Source of the DNA: Prorocentrum cordatum
Taxonomy: Eukaryota; Sar; Dinophyceae; Prorocentrales; Prorocentraceae
NCBI GenBank assembly: GCA_963575745.1
Contig: CAUYUJ010015271.1
Location: 941,674-994,173 of the forward strand
DNA length: 52,500 bases
Reading direction: 5' to 3'
In this document: positions 1 through 10,689 of the stretch, in pieces
Layout of the letters: every line of letters begins with the position of its first letter
How positions within the stretch are numbered: the first letter of the stretch is position 1
Program-made: the position numbers and the translations under genes
The notes under the pieces: generated by a model
The model's input: only the letters and a program-made list of their open reading frames with translations
Databases searched by the model: none
What the model was told of the DNA's origin: nothing

Positions 1-680
1 GCCGCTGTGCCCAGAGCTCGGGCGTCCAGCCCGAGGGCAAAGGTAGATCTGCGGCCGAGACGATGACGCGAGGAGCAGCTCGGGCTCGGGAGGGACTCGC
101 TGCTCCCGGGGTCCTTCAGCGGCCATTTCCCCTGCACCCAGGCGCCTCTGGGGCCAGACAAGAGCGCCGCTCCTCCGTTCGAGCTCCTTGCGGAAGCGGT
201 CTGGCTGTGGATCTAGCCCCTCGGGCTTGGGGCCCGAGTTTCTCTTCTCGTGGGCCCAGGCGGGGCACGAGAACAACGGTTCAGGTTGTGGATGTCGGCA
301 TGTAATCGCGGCCGCCCCGCGGAGGAAAAGGCGGGCGACACGCTCACCGCAGAGGTCCTGCACCTCGCGGGAAACCTCTCTGGCGCACGCGGCTCCCCTC
401 CTCCTTCTCCTCCGGTTCTTTTCTCGTGGGCCCCTCGGGCTTGAGGCCCAAGCTGGTGGTGTCGCAGAGGCTCGCCGAGGATGTGCTGCAATCGTTCCTG
501 GCATGTTCTGGGCGTCTTCGCGAGTCTTGCGGGGGGGGTCTGGGGGTCCAGTGGGGGCCCCCCTCCTCGAGGGGTGGGCGGCCCCAGTTGTGACCCCCCT
601 TGGCACTAGCTGGTGCAGGCAGGCCGTTCCAGAGAGGGCCTCGCCCTCGGCGCATCTCGCCCTCGGCGGGAGTGCACGCT
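1..680. other. Unassigned GC-rich sequence
   Basis: GC-rich DNA open in several frames on both strands at once, as expected where stop codons are rare. No domain, splice pattern or repeat was recognised. It ends at the TCC array that starts near 682. Confidence 0.5.
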
Positions 681-681
681 A

Positions 682-821
682 CTCCTCCTCCTCCTCCTCC
701 TCCTCCTCCTCCTCCTCCTCCTCCTCCTCCTCCTCCTCCTCCTCCTCATTCTCCTCCTCCTCCTCCTCCTCCTCCTCCTCCTCTCATCTCCTCCTCCTCC
801 TCCTCCTCCTCCTCCTTCTCA
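682..821. repeat. (TCC)n microsatellite
   Basis: Near-perfect TCC/CTC triplet array with a few interruptions (for example TCATTC near 747 and TCTCATCTC near 782). It produces artificial poly-Ser, poly-Pro and poly-Leu frames on the + strand. Confidence 0.97.
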
Positions 822-1481
822 TCGCCCCTCGCCCTCGGTGGGACTCCTGGATCCCAGTCTACTTCAAGCGCCTTCGTACTTCAAGAATCGACGTGGTTTT
901 GCTGTGCTTTTTGATGCTCTGGGGTGGGCCTGGACCCAGTCTGCTTTGTCCGCCTTTCTACTTCATGTGTTTACCTCCTTCATGCGACCGACGTGTGACA
1001 CTGCGGCGGGTCCGCTAGTGAAAGGCGGCGGAAGTAAAAGTGAGGCGTCCTCATTTTCAGAGCCTCGGAAGCCGGCCATGGAACACCCAGTGGAGGACCT
1101 TGAGCTGCCGCCCCTTCGTATCTCCACGAAACGGCTGAGGGCAATAGGATCTCTCGACGCGTTGGGCGAAACTTGCACCCCGCAAGAATGAGGCCATGCC
1201 TCCGGTCCGTGGAGTTCTCGCGCCCGACCCTTGGGTGATCCAGCGCGGGGGGGGGCGGGGTCAAAGGGGCAACATCGTCCAACATATCCCCATCCCCATT
1301 GGGCCATGGTATCCCAGTCGCGGCAGCCCACCCCCCCAAGTGAGGGTAGCTGCTCCAGCGAAACCCAAAGGGAGCAGTAGATGTGTGCATATGTATATAT
1401 ATATATGTATATATGTGTGTATCTATATATATATATATATACATTGCCCCGGCAAGCGGGGTTCCCCGTTCGAGCCGGCGC
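822..1481. other. Unassigned sequence with a TA/TG-rich run
   Basis: Mixed-composition DNA between the TCC array and the 18-bp minisatellite. It contains a TATATG/TA dinucleotide-rich run at 1383-1442. No coding feature could be supported. Confidence 0.5.
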
Positions 1482-2229
1482 CGAAGACGCTATTTGAAGA
1501 CGCTATTCCCTGTGAAGATGCGTCCCTGTGCAGACGCTATTCCATGTGAAGACGCTCTTCCCAGTGAAGACGCTATTCCTGGTGAAGGCGCTATTCCCTG
1601 TGAAGACGCTATTCCGGGTAAAGACGCTGTTCCGGGTGAAGACGCTATTCCCGGTGAAGACGCTATTCCCTGTGAAGACGCGCTTTGCGGACACAGGCAG
1701 CACTTCCCCCATGAAGACGCTATTCCCGGTGAGGACGCCTTTCCTGGTGAAGACGCTGTTCCCTGTGAAGACGCCATTCCGTGTGAAATCGTTATTCCTG
1801 GTGAAGACGCCATTCCGGGTTAAGACGCTATTCCTGTAAAGACGCTTTTCCGGGTGAAGACGGTATTCGCTGTGAAGACGCCATTCCCGGTGAAGACGCT
1901 ATTCCAGTAACGACGTTATTCCGGGTGAAGACGCTAGTCCGGGTAAAGACGCTATTCCTAGTGAAGACGCTATTCCATGTGAAGACGCTATTCCCGGAGA
2001 AGACGCCGGTGAAGACGCTCTTCCTGGTGAAAACGTTAGTCCTTGGAAAGACGCCTTTCCCGGTGAAGACGGTATTCCCTGTGAAGATGCTATTCCCTGT
2101 GAAGACGCTATTTCCGGTGAAGACGCTATTCCTTGTGAAGAAGTTTTTCCCTGTGAAGACGCTAAGACGCTGTTCTCCGTGAAGACGCTATTCCCTGTGA
2201 AGACGCAATTCCGGGTAAAGACGCTATTC
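1482..2229 (+). repeat. 18-bp minisatellite, about 40 copies
   Basis: Tandem array with consensus GTGAAGACGCTATTCCNG and a period of 18 bp, broken once near 1682-1712. Because 18 is divisible by 3, several frames stay open together: hexapeptides VKTLFP and GEDAIP on + and GIASSP and GNSVFT on -. Almost every unit carries GAAGAC, and most variation falls in the two or three bases before GTGAAGAC. Not called coding, because no frame is clearly favoured and different frames are open in different parts. Confidence 0.95.
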
Positions 2230-2396
2230 GAGTCTCGACTTGTTCGGCACAAGGGCCCCCTTGACCTCTTCACGACTTCCACCGGAGCGATTCTTCATCC
2301 CGAGCCATCATTTTACGGCACCGAGGCCCGGTAAGGGCTCCGAGAGGTCGAAAGCGATGGAAAATGTGCATTTCGATGTTTCCGAGATGCTGGATG
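2230..2396. other. Short unassigned spacer
   Basis: Unique-looking sequence between the minisatellite and the introner-like element. It ends in TGGATG (2391-2396), which is repeated directly on the other side of that element. Confidence 0.4.
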
Positions 2397-2578
2397 TCGA
2401 CTGCACGTAAGAGTGACCCTGAGTGGCCTTTGGTGCTGGCCCGCTGGGGTCCCTCGATCGCCGAATGCGATGCGATCGCAGCGGCATGCGCGCTTGGGCT
2501 TGGCCTCCCCGCCCGCGCCCCCCGAAAGCCGCGCACCAGAGGTCACTCTTGTCGGCGCTCACTCGTGCGTGTAGCCGA
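2397..2578 (+). mobile_element. Introner-like MITE, copy 1
   Basis: A 182-bp element. The left end TCGACTGCACG and right end CGTGTAGCCGA are near-inverted repeats extending inward to AGAGTGAC and its complement. TGGATG is repeated at 2391-2396 and 2579-2584, consistent with a 6-bp (possibly 8-bp) target-site duplication. GTAAG starts at 2407 inside the left repeat and an AG ends at 2574 inside the right one, so a 168-nt GT-AG intron is encoded by the element itself. The ends and overall size match the copy at 31598-31782; the interior is moderately similar. No coding exon was recognised around this copy. Confidence 0.75.
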
Positions 2579-2620
2579 TGGATGTCTGGGGCAGGGCCCT
2601 GTCCGTCCCCTCCGCCGCCT

Positions 2621-2745
2621 GCTCCTCCTCCTCCTCCTCCTCCTCCTCCTCCTCCTCCTCCTCCTCCTCCTCCTCCTCCTCCTCCTCCTCCTCCTCCTCC
2701 TCCTCCTCCTCCTCCTTCTCCTCCTCCTCCTCCTCTTCCTCCTCC
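2621..2745. repeat. (TCC)n microsatellite
   Basis: Nearly pure TCC array of about 40 units with minor TTC variants at the 3' end. The opposite strand gives the artificial poly-Glu, poly-Arg and poly-Gly frames here. Confidence 0.97.
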
Positions 2746-3040
2746 ACAATTATTCAATATGAATACTACTCTCCCTCTTCCCCTGATGGCGTGCTGGGAG
2801 TGGCCGACCCCCCCCGCGTATTGTTTTATTACACGCAGGATTCCCGGGAGTTGGGTTTTCGCCTGCTTTTTTTCCAAAATGCTGCTCTCGCTGGGGCGCC
2901 GGCTTCATTTCTGCTCCCGACTCGTTCCGAATCGTGCTCCCTCTGCAGCGTGGGCCTCATTTTCGGATCGGTGTTTGGCCTCCGTCGTTCAGGATGGCGT
3001 TCTCGCCCCAGCGCGGGCCTCTTTCTCGCGCGCCCATCCG

Positions 3041-3245
3041 CCCACCACCACCGCGCCGCACCACCACCAACACCACCACCACCACCACCACCACCACCAC
3101 CACCACCACCACAACCACCACCAGCAGCACCACCACCACCACCACCACCACCACCAGCAGCAGCACCACCACCACCACCACCACCACAACCACGCACACA
3201 CGCACGCACGCACGCACGCACGCGCACCACCACCCACTACGCACG
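3041..3245. repeat. (CAC)n / (ACGC)n microsatellite
   Basis: CAC/ACC triplets with CAG interruptions to about 3190, then an ACGC tetranucleotide run to about 3245. Frames through it read as poly-His, poly-Thr or poly-Pro and are not credible proteins. Confidence 0.95.
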
Positions 3246-3499
3246 CGCGCGCGGAGCCACAGGTCCGCTACGACACGCGCCACAGGAAAATCAGCGCCAT
3301 GGTAAGGGATGAGAGGGAGGGGTAGGACGTCAGATATGACGCGAGCGCACCTAGCTTGTCCTCCTCCCCCTCCCCCCCCTCCTCCTCCTCCCCCTCTGGG
3401 AGCCCCCAGCCTCCCCACCCCAAGGCAAGCGGGTCGGCCGCGCCAGCGGCGCCCTGCGGCAGGTGAAGGCCACGGGGGGTGCGAGCGGGAGCGAGGAGG
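3246..3499. other. Unassigned GC-rich spacer
   Basis: Contains a short CTCCTCCCC-rich patch near 3358-3400. Nothing else was recognised. Confidence 0.4.
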
Positions 3500-3690
3500 T
3501 TCTCAGTCGGAGGCAGCGATAGGGGGGGGGACAGGCACAGAGGGGGGAGCGCGTCGACCCCCAATCACCCATTCATCGCCGGCAGGGGTCCGATGGCCCC
3601 AGCCCGCCCCAGAGCGTGCGGCTTCGCGATCGGGGGCCCATCGCCGAGCCATCGGCGGTGTATCGCCGATTCCAGGTCGATGCGCCCCCG
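3500..3690 (+). repeat. Dispersed repeat related to the 40.1 kb element
   Basis: Resembles the interior of the introner-like element at about 40082-40240: a G-run, then CGACCCCCAATC, then GGGTCCGATGGCCCCAG, then GGCGATG/TATCGCCGAT palindromic words and CAGGTCGATG. The CTACACGTA-type termini of the 40 kb copy were not found here, so this copy is truncated or belongs to a sibling family. Confidence 0.6.
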
Positions 3691-3849
3691 CCTATGCCAG
3701 GTCCCCCCCCCCCTGTGGTTGCCCCTCGCCCACGTCCCTGGCGGCACGAGGTCTTCGGCCCAGGCCGTGCTCCTCGAGCTCCCTCGGCCTCCGGGGCCCG
3801 CTGCCGGGCCCCACGAGGCCATCGAAAACGGATCGGGGGGCGAAGAGCT

Positions 3850-4012
3850 GCGGCGGGGGCGCTGGTCAGGGAATGCGCCCAGGAGGCTGCAGACCCTGGA
3901 GGATTCCTTCTCTGATGAGGGCAGCGGTGATCTCCATGGCCAAGCCTCGATCGGAGTTCCACCGGTCTCCAGACCCGGGATTCCTCCTCTCAGGGTTCCT
4001 CATCCAACGCGG
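3850..4012 (-). repeat. Dispersed repeat with conserved minus-strand peptide, copy 1
   Basis: One of three copies (others at 11770-11895 and 37797-37945). The + strand shares CAGACCCTGGAGG, a TCTGATGAGGG-like word, GCGGTGAT and TCCAGACCC. Read on the minus strand, the copy encodes NPGSGDRWNSDRGLAMEITA followed by ALIREGILQGLQPPGRIP. Copy 2 gives NLGSGSQWDSNRESAMDITA followed by AIIGYGILQGLAPRGAIP. The minus frame here extends open to about 4495. No known domain was recognised. Confidence 0.6.
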
Positions 4013-4019
4013 CCGTGAG

Positions 4020-4990
4020 CGGCCGTCGGGACCTCCGCAAGGCCCGCGCACTGAAAACGCACACCCTCGGATGTCTGGATTGCTGCTTGCCGAGGTCATT
4101 TGGCCGAGCATCCAGGGCCCCCAGGCCGTCCGATCTGGGCCCCTCCGCCCAGTACAGAGATCTCTCTTGTTCTGAAGTCGGCTCTCGGCATCACGCTTCC
4201 TGCCTCCCGTCCTTGTGAGCTTTAGGTTTCCGGCCAGGCCAAGAAGGGAAGCTTGAGCTGAAGGCAAATTGATGCCGTGCTGGAGTCCTGGATTCCAGGC
4301 CTGGCGGCCCTCCAGGGCCACCCGACCGCGCTTCAAGCACGGGGCCCTGACTTGAACCACGTCTACACACTGTTTGTCTTTGATGTTTCGAAAGTTCTTT
4401 AACTTTTTGGGGGCCAAGATCCTTTCAGTTCTAATTGTTCTATCCTGGGCCTCTTCCTGGCCACCAGCGGGCCAGGAACAATCAGAAACGAGCACAACCA
4501 GAAATGAGCACGATTAGAAATGAACGACGTGTGCTCTTCCGTGATCTGTTTGTGCCTACTTGGTTGTATTTGATTCCGAAGTATTTTTGCCCTGGTCTGG
4601 ATCGTCCGCCCTTTACCTGACCTGCTCTCCGATTTCTGGTGTGACCCTCTGCTTTCTGCGCCTGCTCTTTGCTCCATAGGCTTGCAAGATTTCGCCGACC
4701 CCCAGGGAAGGATATGATTACACGGCGGTCGCCAGGCTATGTGATTGGTTGTTGTGATGTTGCTCGGCAGGAAAAAAAGGATAAACCTGACGCGGAGGGG
4801 AATCGGTGAAACCGTGAAGGAGAATCGTGTGTAGAGATATGTGTATACATGTAGGCATGCATGTATTCAGGAGTGTGTAAACACATGATAAGGTATGCAT
4901 ATGTACAGTTAAATACAATGTAATGTTTGCCAGGGTGGACCCCAAACAGAACGTATATAATAATATATGATGTGCAATCTACGTTGGGCA
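4020..4990. other. Unassigned, lower-GC sequence
   Basis: Noticeably more AT-rich than its surroundings from about 4200. It contains short imperfect repeats (AGAAATGAGCAC variants near 4485-4530) and an AT-rich stretch near 4830-4980. No credible gene was recognised on either strand. Confidence 0.45.
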
Positions 4991-5000
4991 ACTCACTTGT

Positions 5001-8000
5001 GGAACTCGCAGTTGTCAACTCCACTGCTCGCGCAATCATCCCACCCGCCCACCCGCAACACGTTTTGCAAAACGCAAGCGGCGGCGATTGCGATGAATGC
5101 TTGATGTTGGCTGGTGCATCTCTGCGGCCGCGCTAGCCCGCGTGCACTCGCGAGCGCAGCGGCCAGCTCGTTCGGCGCGACCAAGGCGGCCGCGGTGGCG
5201 CTGACCTCTGGGCATTTCCCAGCAGGCACTTCAGTGCGAGATGGCCACTTGGGCGATCGCGGTATCATGGCAACGTCGACAACGGTAGACACGATGAAGA
5301 TAGTCGCGACGCTGGCGACGATGATGACAACGGCGACGGCACGGCCAGCGACGGCGCCGATGCTCATCACGCCGGCGACGATGACGGCGTCCTCGTGCCC
5401 GTGGTGAAGATTTTGGAAAAACTTCGACATGAGCGCGCGGCCGACCCGCGAGAGCGGCTCGCATGGTATTATTATACACGGATCGTGTCCCCTAGCAAGC
5501 GCGCAACGGCTTTCGAATGATGTCGGCATGCGGCGCGAAAGGCACGTTTGGCCGAATGTAATGAAACACGTCAAAACTATAGTTTGTTTGGGGGGAATTC
5601 GCAAACGCGCGAGCCCAGTTTTTTTGTGAAAACGAATGTTGCCAAACCACGTGTGTCTTATATGCTTCCGGGGCGTTCGATTTCGAAATCCTTGTGGGAC
5701 CGAGGGTTTTGGAAGGATTCTGGCATGCGCGCGTGACGTCGCGCGCGTGTGTACTTCGTCTTTTCTTGTGCAAGGGATTATTCCCACAGCGCGCGAAAAG
5801 GGCGTTCGAACGATTGCGACACGCGCGGCAAAGAGGCCAATCTGGCTGCATGTTATGAAACGATTGGAAAAACTGTTTGGTTGTCCTAAGGATCTGCCAG
5901 AACGCGATCGCAGGTTTTTGTTGATTATCCTTGCTGCGAAACTATATGCTTCCGTTTATGTTCTCGGGACAGCCGGTTTTGAAACCTTTACGAAACAAGG
6001 TTGCTGAGAGACTTCGGCATGCGCGCGCGACGACGCGTGCGCGCTTCGTCAATTTTTCTGTCGGGGGGGACTCTCGGGAACCTATGAAGTCCGGAAAACG
6101 AAAAGTGCGAGCACATACTATTGTTATGTTGAGGATAGGGGGCGTTACCAGCATAGTTTGCATGGTACGATGTCATATTTCGGGTGGACGGTTGGGGCAG
6201 GAGCCTGTTGTTGTTGTTTGAAAAGAGAACAGATGGTGCGCACTAGATGTGGTGCAGTATGTGATGATGTTCCGACGATGTGCAATTTATGCGGCGCAAC
6301 ATATATAGTGCAGCACGCGTGGTGCAAGCAATCTACGCGGTGTAATAGTAATATATGTGGCGCATCCTATGTGGTACGCAACTCTTACGGTCCAGCCGGC
6401 GTGGCGCAATCTAAGTGGTGCATTCTTGCGTGGTGCGACCCACGTGGTGAAATAGATGTAGTACAACCTATGTGGTGCAAGCTTTGCGGCGCAGCCTACT
6501 GGTGCAAAATATGTTGTGCAATCGTGTCTCTGCAGTCTTTGTGGTGAACCCACGTTGTGCAATCTATGTGGCGCAATTGGATGTTACAAGTGACTTTGCA
6601 AAACCCACGCCCTTGCAAACACCCCACGCCCACCCACCGGCCTTTTTGTTTGCAAAACCCATGCGGCGGCGACTGCGATGAGTGCTTGGCGTTGGCTGGT
6701 GCATCTCTGCGGCCGCGCTAGCCCGCGCATGCTCGCGCGCGCGCACAGCTGCCAGCTAGTTTGGCGCGACCAACGTGGTCACGGTGGCGCACGCCGCTGG
6801 ACACATCCCACCAGGCAGTTCAGTGCGAGTCGGCCACTGTGGCGGACGCGGTATCATGGTGACGCCGACAACGGTCGACACGATTCTGAGAGTAGCGATG
6901 ATGGTGACGGCGATGGTGGCGATGACGACGGCAAGGCCGATGGCGGCACCGATGTTGACCGCGCCAGCCGGTAACGATGGCGATGTCCCCGCGTCGGCGA
7001 TGAAGGTTTCTGAAGGAGTTCGACACGCGCGCGCGGCCGACGTGCGCGAGTGGCCCGCGTGGCGTCATTTGACACGGATCGCGCCCCCCCTTCCCCCAGC
7101 ACGCGCTCACGGGCGTTCGAATGAGTTCGACATGCGGCGCGAGATGCCCGTTTGACTGAACACGCTGGAAAACCCATGATCCCCCTAAGAGTCCGCACGA
7201 CGGCGGGCGTACGTTTTTTGTTTTTGAAAACTGATGTTGTAAAGCCATGTGCGTTGATATGTGTTCGGGGCGCTCGCTTTTGAAACCCGAACGAAACCGA
7301 AGGTTTTGAATCATTTCGGCATGCGCGCGCGACGACGCGCGCCCGCGAACTTCGCCCCATTTGTTGCAAGGGACTCTTGCGACAGCACGAGCGCGAGGGC
7401 GTTCGAACGATTTCGACGCGCGCGCGAGATGCCCGCTTGATAGCATGTTTTGAAGATGCTGGAAACCGTTTTTTGTCAAGAATTCGCAACCGCCCAAACG
7501 CAATCGTTTGTTTGAAAACCCATGTTGCAAAATTATGTGTTCGTGATTATCGATGTTGAAACCCTTACGAACAAAATATGGTTGTTGATGGTTTCTGGCA
7601 TGCGCGCGCGACGACGCGCGCGTGTGCACTTCGTCCCGTTTGTTGACGTTTGATAAGCGAGTGCGCGCGGATAATCTCTTGGGCAAAAAATGAGGAGCCC
7701 GGCTGGATTCCGGCCTTGCTGGGACGGTACGATTTCATATCTTGGACGGACGATGGGGCAGGATCGAATGCAAATTGCCAGACGAAAGCGTAGACCGTTA
7801 ACCCATGGGGAGGGGCGGGAGGATAGATCCGCATATAATTGTAGAAAGGGGAACCGATGTGGTGCAGCCTACGCGGCGTAATCCACCCCGCCGAACTTGA
7901 AGTTGTCAACTCCACTGCTCGCGCGAACATCCCACCCACCCACCCGTAATTTGGTTTGCAAAACCGATGCGACGACGATTGCGATGAGTGTTTGGCGTTG

Positions 8001-9075
8001 GCTGGTGCATCTCTGCAGCCGCGCAAGTCCGCGCATGCTCGCGCGCTGCGATGAGCTAGTGCGGCGCGACCGACGCGGCCGCGGTGGCGCTGACTGGTGG
8101 GCATCTCCCACCAGGCACTTCAGTGCGAGTCGGTGACGAGGGCGGGCGCGGTATCATGGCGACGCCCACAGCGGTAGACACGATCCGGAGAGCAGCGATG
8201 ATAGTGACGATGGTGGCGATGACGACGACAAGGCCGATGGCGGCGCCGATGTTGATCGCTCCCGCCGGTAACGGAGACGATGTCTTCGCGCCGGTGATGA
8301 AAGTTTTTGGAAGGAGTTTGACATGCGCGCGCGGCCGACGCCCGCGAATGGCCCGCGTGGTTTCATTTGACACGGACCGTGCCCCTCTCCCCCCCCAGCA
8401 CGCGCGCATGGGCGTTCGGATGAGGTCGACATGCGGCGTGAGAGGCCCGCTTGGAAGAAGTTGATGGCAATGTTGAAAAACCTACGATTGAACCAACGAT
8501 CGCAGGCATTTTTTGAAAACCGACGTTGCAAAGCCATGTGTGTTGATAGGTTTTCGGGACACTCATTGTCGAAATGCTCACGAACCCTGTTTTTTAGCCA
8601 CTCGTGCGCGTCCATTTCGCGCGCATGGCAAAATCCTTCCAACAACTTCATCACCGACACGTTTACGCCATCACCGTCATCGGCATGCTCTGCATCGGCG
8701 CCGTCATTGGCCGTTTTGTCGTCATTGCCATCGTCGCCACCAGTCTCGCTACTATCATCATCGTGCCTCCTGATGCCGACGCCACCATGATACCGCGCCC
8801 GCCCGAATCACCGATTCGCATTGAATTGCCTGCGCGTCAGCGCGGATTGCGAAACACGTTGGGAAGTCCCCAACGGTCAGCGCCCCCACCGCGTCGGTCG
8901 CGCCGGAGTAGCTGGCCGCTCTGCGCGCGAGCTTGCGCGCGCTAGCGCGGTCGCAGCGATGTATCAGCCAGCGCCAAGCAGTCATCGCAATCGCCACCGC
9001 GTGGGTTTTGCCAGCCAACTTGCGGGTGGGTGGGTGGGATGAGTGCGTGAGCATTGGAGCTTGCAGCTTCCAGCT
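5001..9075. repeat. Higher-order repeat with an inverted terminal copy
   Basis: Three direct heads start near 5001, 6600 and 7885. They share TGTCAACTCCACTGCTCGCG (seen in the first and third), GGCTGGTGCATCTCTGC, GGCGCGACC, AGGCACTTCAGTGCGA and CGCGGTATCATGG. An inverted head lies at about 8620-9075. The heads are followed by tails made of roughly 290-bp subunits, each marked by a self-complementary GCATGCGCGCGCGACGACGC-type box near 5427, 5720, 6012, 7020, 7316, 7596 and 8319, and by GCGTTCGAAYGA. The frames inside are GC-rich shadows; none matches a known protein. Confidence 0.85.
6235..6585 (+). repeat. 14-bp degenerate minisatellite
   Basis: About 25 diverged units of a 14-bp repeat with consensus GCAAYCTATGTGGT (13-15 bp variants), clearest at 6400-6585. 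Short pieces occur at the same place relative to other heads of the higher-order repeat: + strand near 7856-7885 and inverted near 9085-9115. It is therefore a component of that unit. Confidence 0.85.
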
Positions 9076-9249
9076 CTTCATAAATAATTGCGCCACATAG
9101 GTTGTACCACTTAGGGCGCCCCGCATTGATTACACATCATAGGTTGCTAGAAAAGCAATGTCTGGGGTGACGATGGTGAATACGTCGAACGCAAAAACGA
9201 GTATGCTAAAGCGTATACGTTCCTTCTTGTGAGTGGGCGGCATATGCCT

Positions 9250-9276
9250 GTTATATATATATATATATATATAAGG
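9250..9276. repeat. (TA)n run
   Basis: Short pure TA dinucleotide run just 5' of the first composite repeat. Confidence 0.9.
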
Positions 9277-9329
9277 AAAAGAAGGGTAAGACAAATAAAT
9301 ACATAAAGAATGCAAGCAATACATTATTC

Positions 9330-10258
9330 ACTGCGTGGAGCTCCCTATCTGTGCATCTATTCGAATGGACCTGTCCGCCGTGAGTGCCTAGGCAGAAGAT
9401 TTTCGAAAATAAACAGGCTTGAGTACTGACGTTCTGGGAATGAATCGAACTTCAAATAAATTGGAGTCAGAATGAGTCTCAGTAGTACGAGCGCGTCTCT
9501 GCGCATGAGCCTGGGGCCTCCTGGGGCCTCCTGAAACCTCCTGGGGTTTCCTGGGGCCTCCTGGAGCCTCTTGTGGCCTCCTGGGCCTCTTGGGGCTTCC
9601 TGTGGCCTCCTGAGGCCTCCTGGGGTCTCGCGTGGCCTCCTGGGGCCTCCTAGAGCCTCCTGGGATCTCCTAGGGAGGATTCGTGCCCCAGGAGAGGCCC
9701 AATCTATAGGAACAGACGTACATAAAACATTGCGGATTGGAGCCACAGGAGAAGGGCAATATATAGAAACACACGTACAACACCAAGGACTCGTGCCCCA
9801 GGGTAGGCCCAATCTATAGGAACATACGCAAAACATTTGGGATTGGACACACAGGAGAAGGAGAATCTATGGAACCATACATATAACATCAAGGATTATT
9901 GCTTCAGGTGAGGCCCACTCTATAGGAGCATACGTAAAACACATGGGATTGGAGCCACTCCGGTGGCCTTCTGAGGCTTCCTGCTCCTGGGGCCTCTCGG
10001 GGCCTCCTATTGCCTTCCGGGGCCTCCTTCGTGCCTCCTGGCGCTTCTTGTAGCCTCCTGGGGCCTCCTGGGGTCTTCTCCAGGCCTTCTGGAGCATCCT
10101 GGAGCCTCCTGAGGCCTCCTGGAGCTTCCTGGGGCCTCCTGGAGCCTCTTGGGACATCCTGTAGCCTCTTGAGTTTTCCTGTGGCCTCCTGATGCCTCCT
10201 GGGACCTCCTGTGACGGGCTTCTGGAGCCTGCTGGAGCCTCCTGTGGCATCCTGGGGA
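9330..10258 (+). repeat. Composite repeat A, copy 1
   Basis: Modular repeat. The leader at about 9330-9500 is homologous to about 13700-13900 (shared words such as TCACTGCRTGRAGCTC, GTGTCTAGGC-like, AATAGTACGAG and ATGCGCAT). A GGGGCCTCCT 10-bp array follows (9505-9685), then a roughly 110-bp tandem unit (9685-9955; CCCAATCTATAGGAACATACG and GGGATTGGAGCCACAGGAGA), then a second 10-bp array (9955-10258). Three periods of 10 bp give one 10-residue minus-strand repeat (GGPRRLQEAP-like), which explains the open frames. Confidence 0.85.
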
Positions 10259-10533
10259 GAATCCGTGCCCACGAGTCTGACCATCAAAACAGGCAAACCG
10301 ATCGAGACATCCTCAACATCTGGCCCCCCTTGGGAGCGAAAACGAGCGCCTCGCTCGAGGCATCCTCCAAATCTGCTCCGAAAGCGGAGGATGTTGGGCA
10401 TGCAGACAGGCAGGCCGCGCGAGACGTCCCGCCACTCTGGCGTGAACGGAGGCCGTGAGATACCCCTGGCGGCCTCCCCTGGGGAGTGCTGAAACCCGCG
10501 CCTCGCTCGAGACATCCTCAGAAGTTGCTCCGC
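10259..10533. repeat. Degenerate short direct repeats
   Basis: Three diverged copies of a CGCTCGAGACATCCTC...CTGCTCCG motif near 10295, 10350 and 10500. Function unknown. Confidence 0.5.
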
Positions 10534-10543
10534 CATCATCATT

Positions 10544-10604
<61 letters not shown>

Positions 10605-10677
10605 GCATCAGCATCAGCATCAGCATCAGCATCAGCATCAGCATCATCATCAGCAGCAGCAGCAGCAGCATCACCAT
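10534..10677. repeat. (ATC)n / (ATCAGC)n microsatellite
   Basis: ATC triplets grading into ATCAGC hexamers and then CAG triplets at the 3' end. A smaller AACATC/CAG patch follows at about 10776-10826. Confidence 0.96.
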
Positions 10678-10689
10678 CTCGCTTTGTTT

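Noticed and set aside
1482-2229. CRISPR-like regular repeat
   Set aside because: Contiguous 18-bp tandem units without unique spacers, in a eukaryotic context.
4985-9075. Divergent gene family encoded by the repeated heads
   Set aside because: Frames such as those at 6820-7686 and 8154-8660 (minus) arise from the higher-order repeat, change frame between copies and show no domain.
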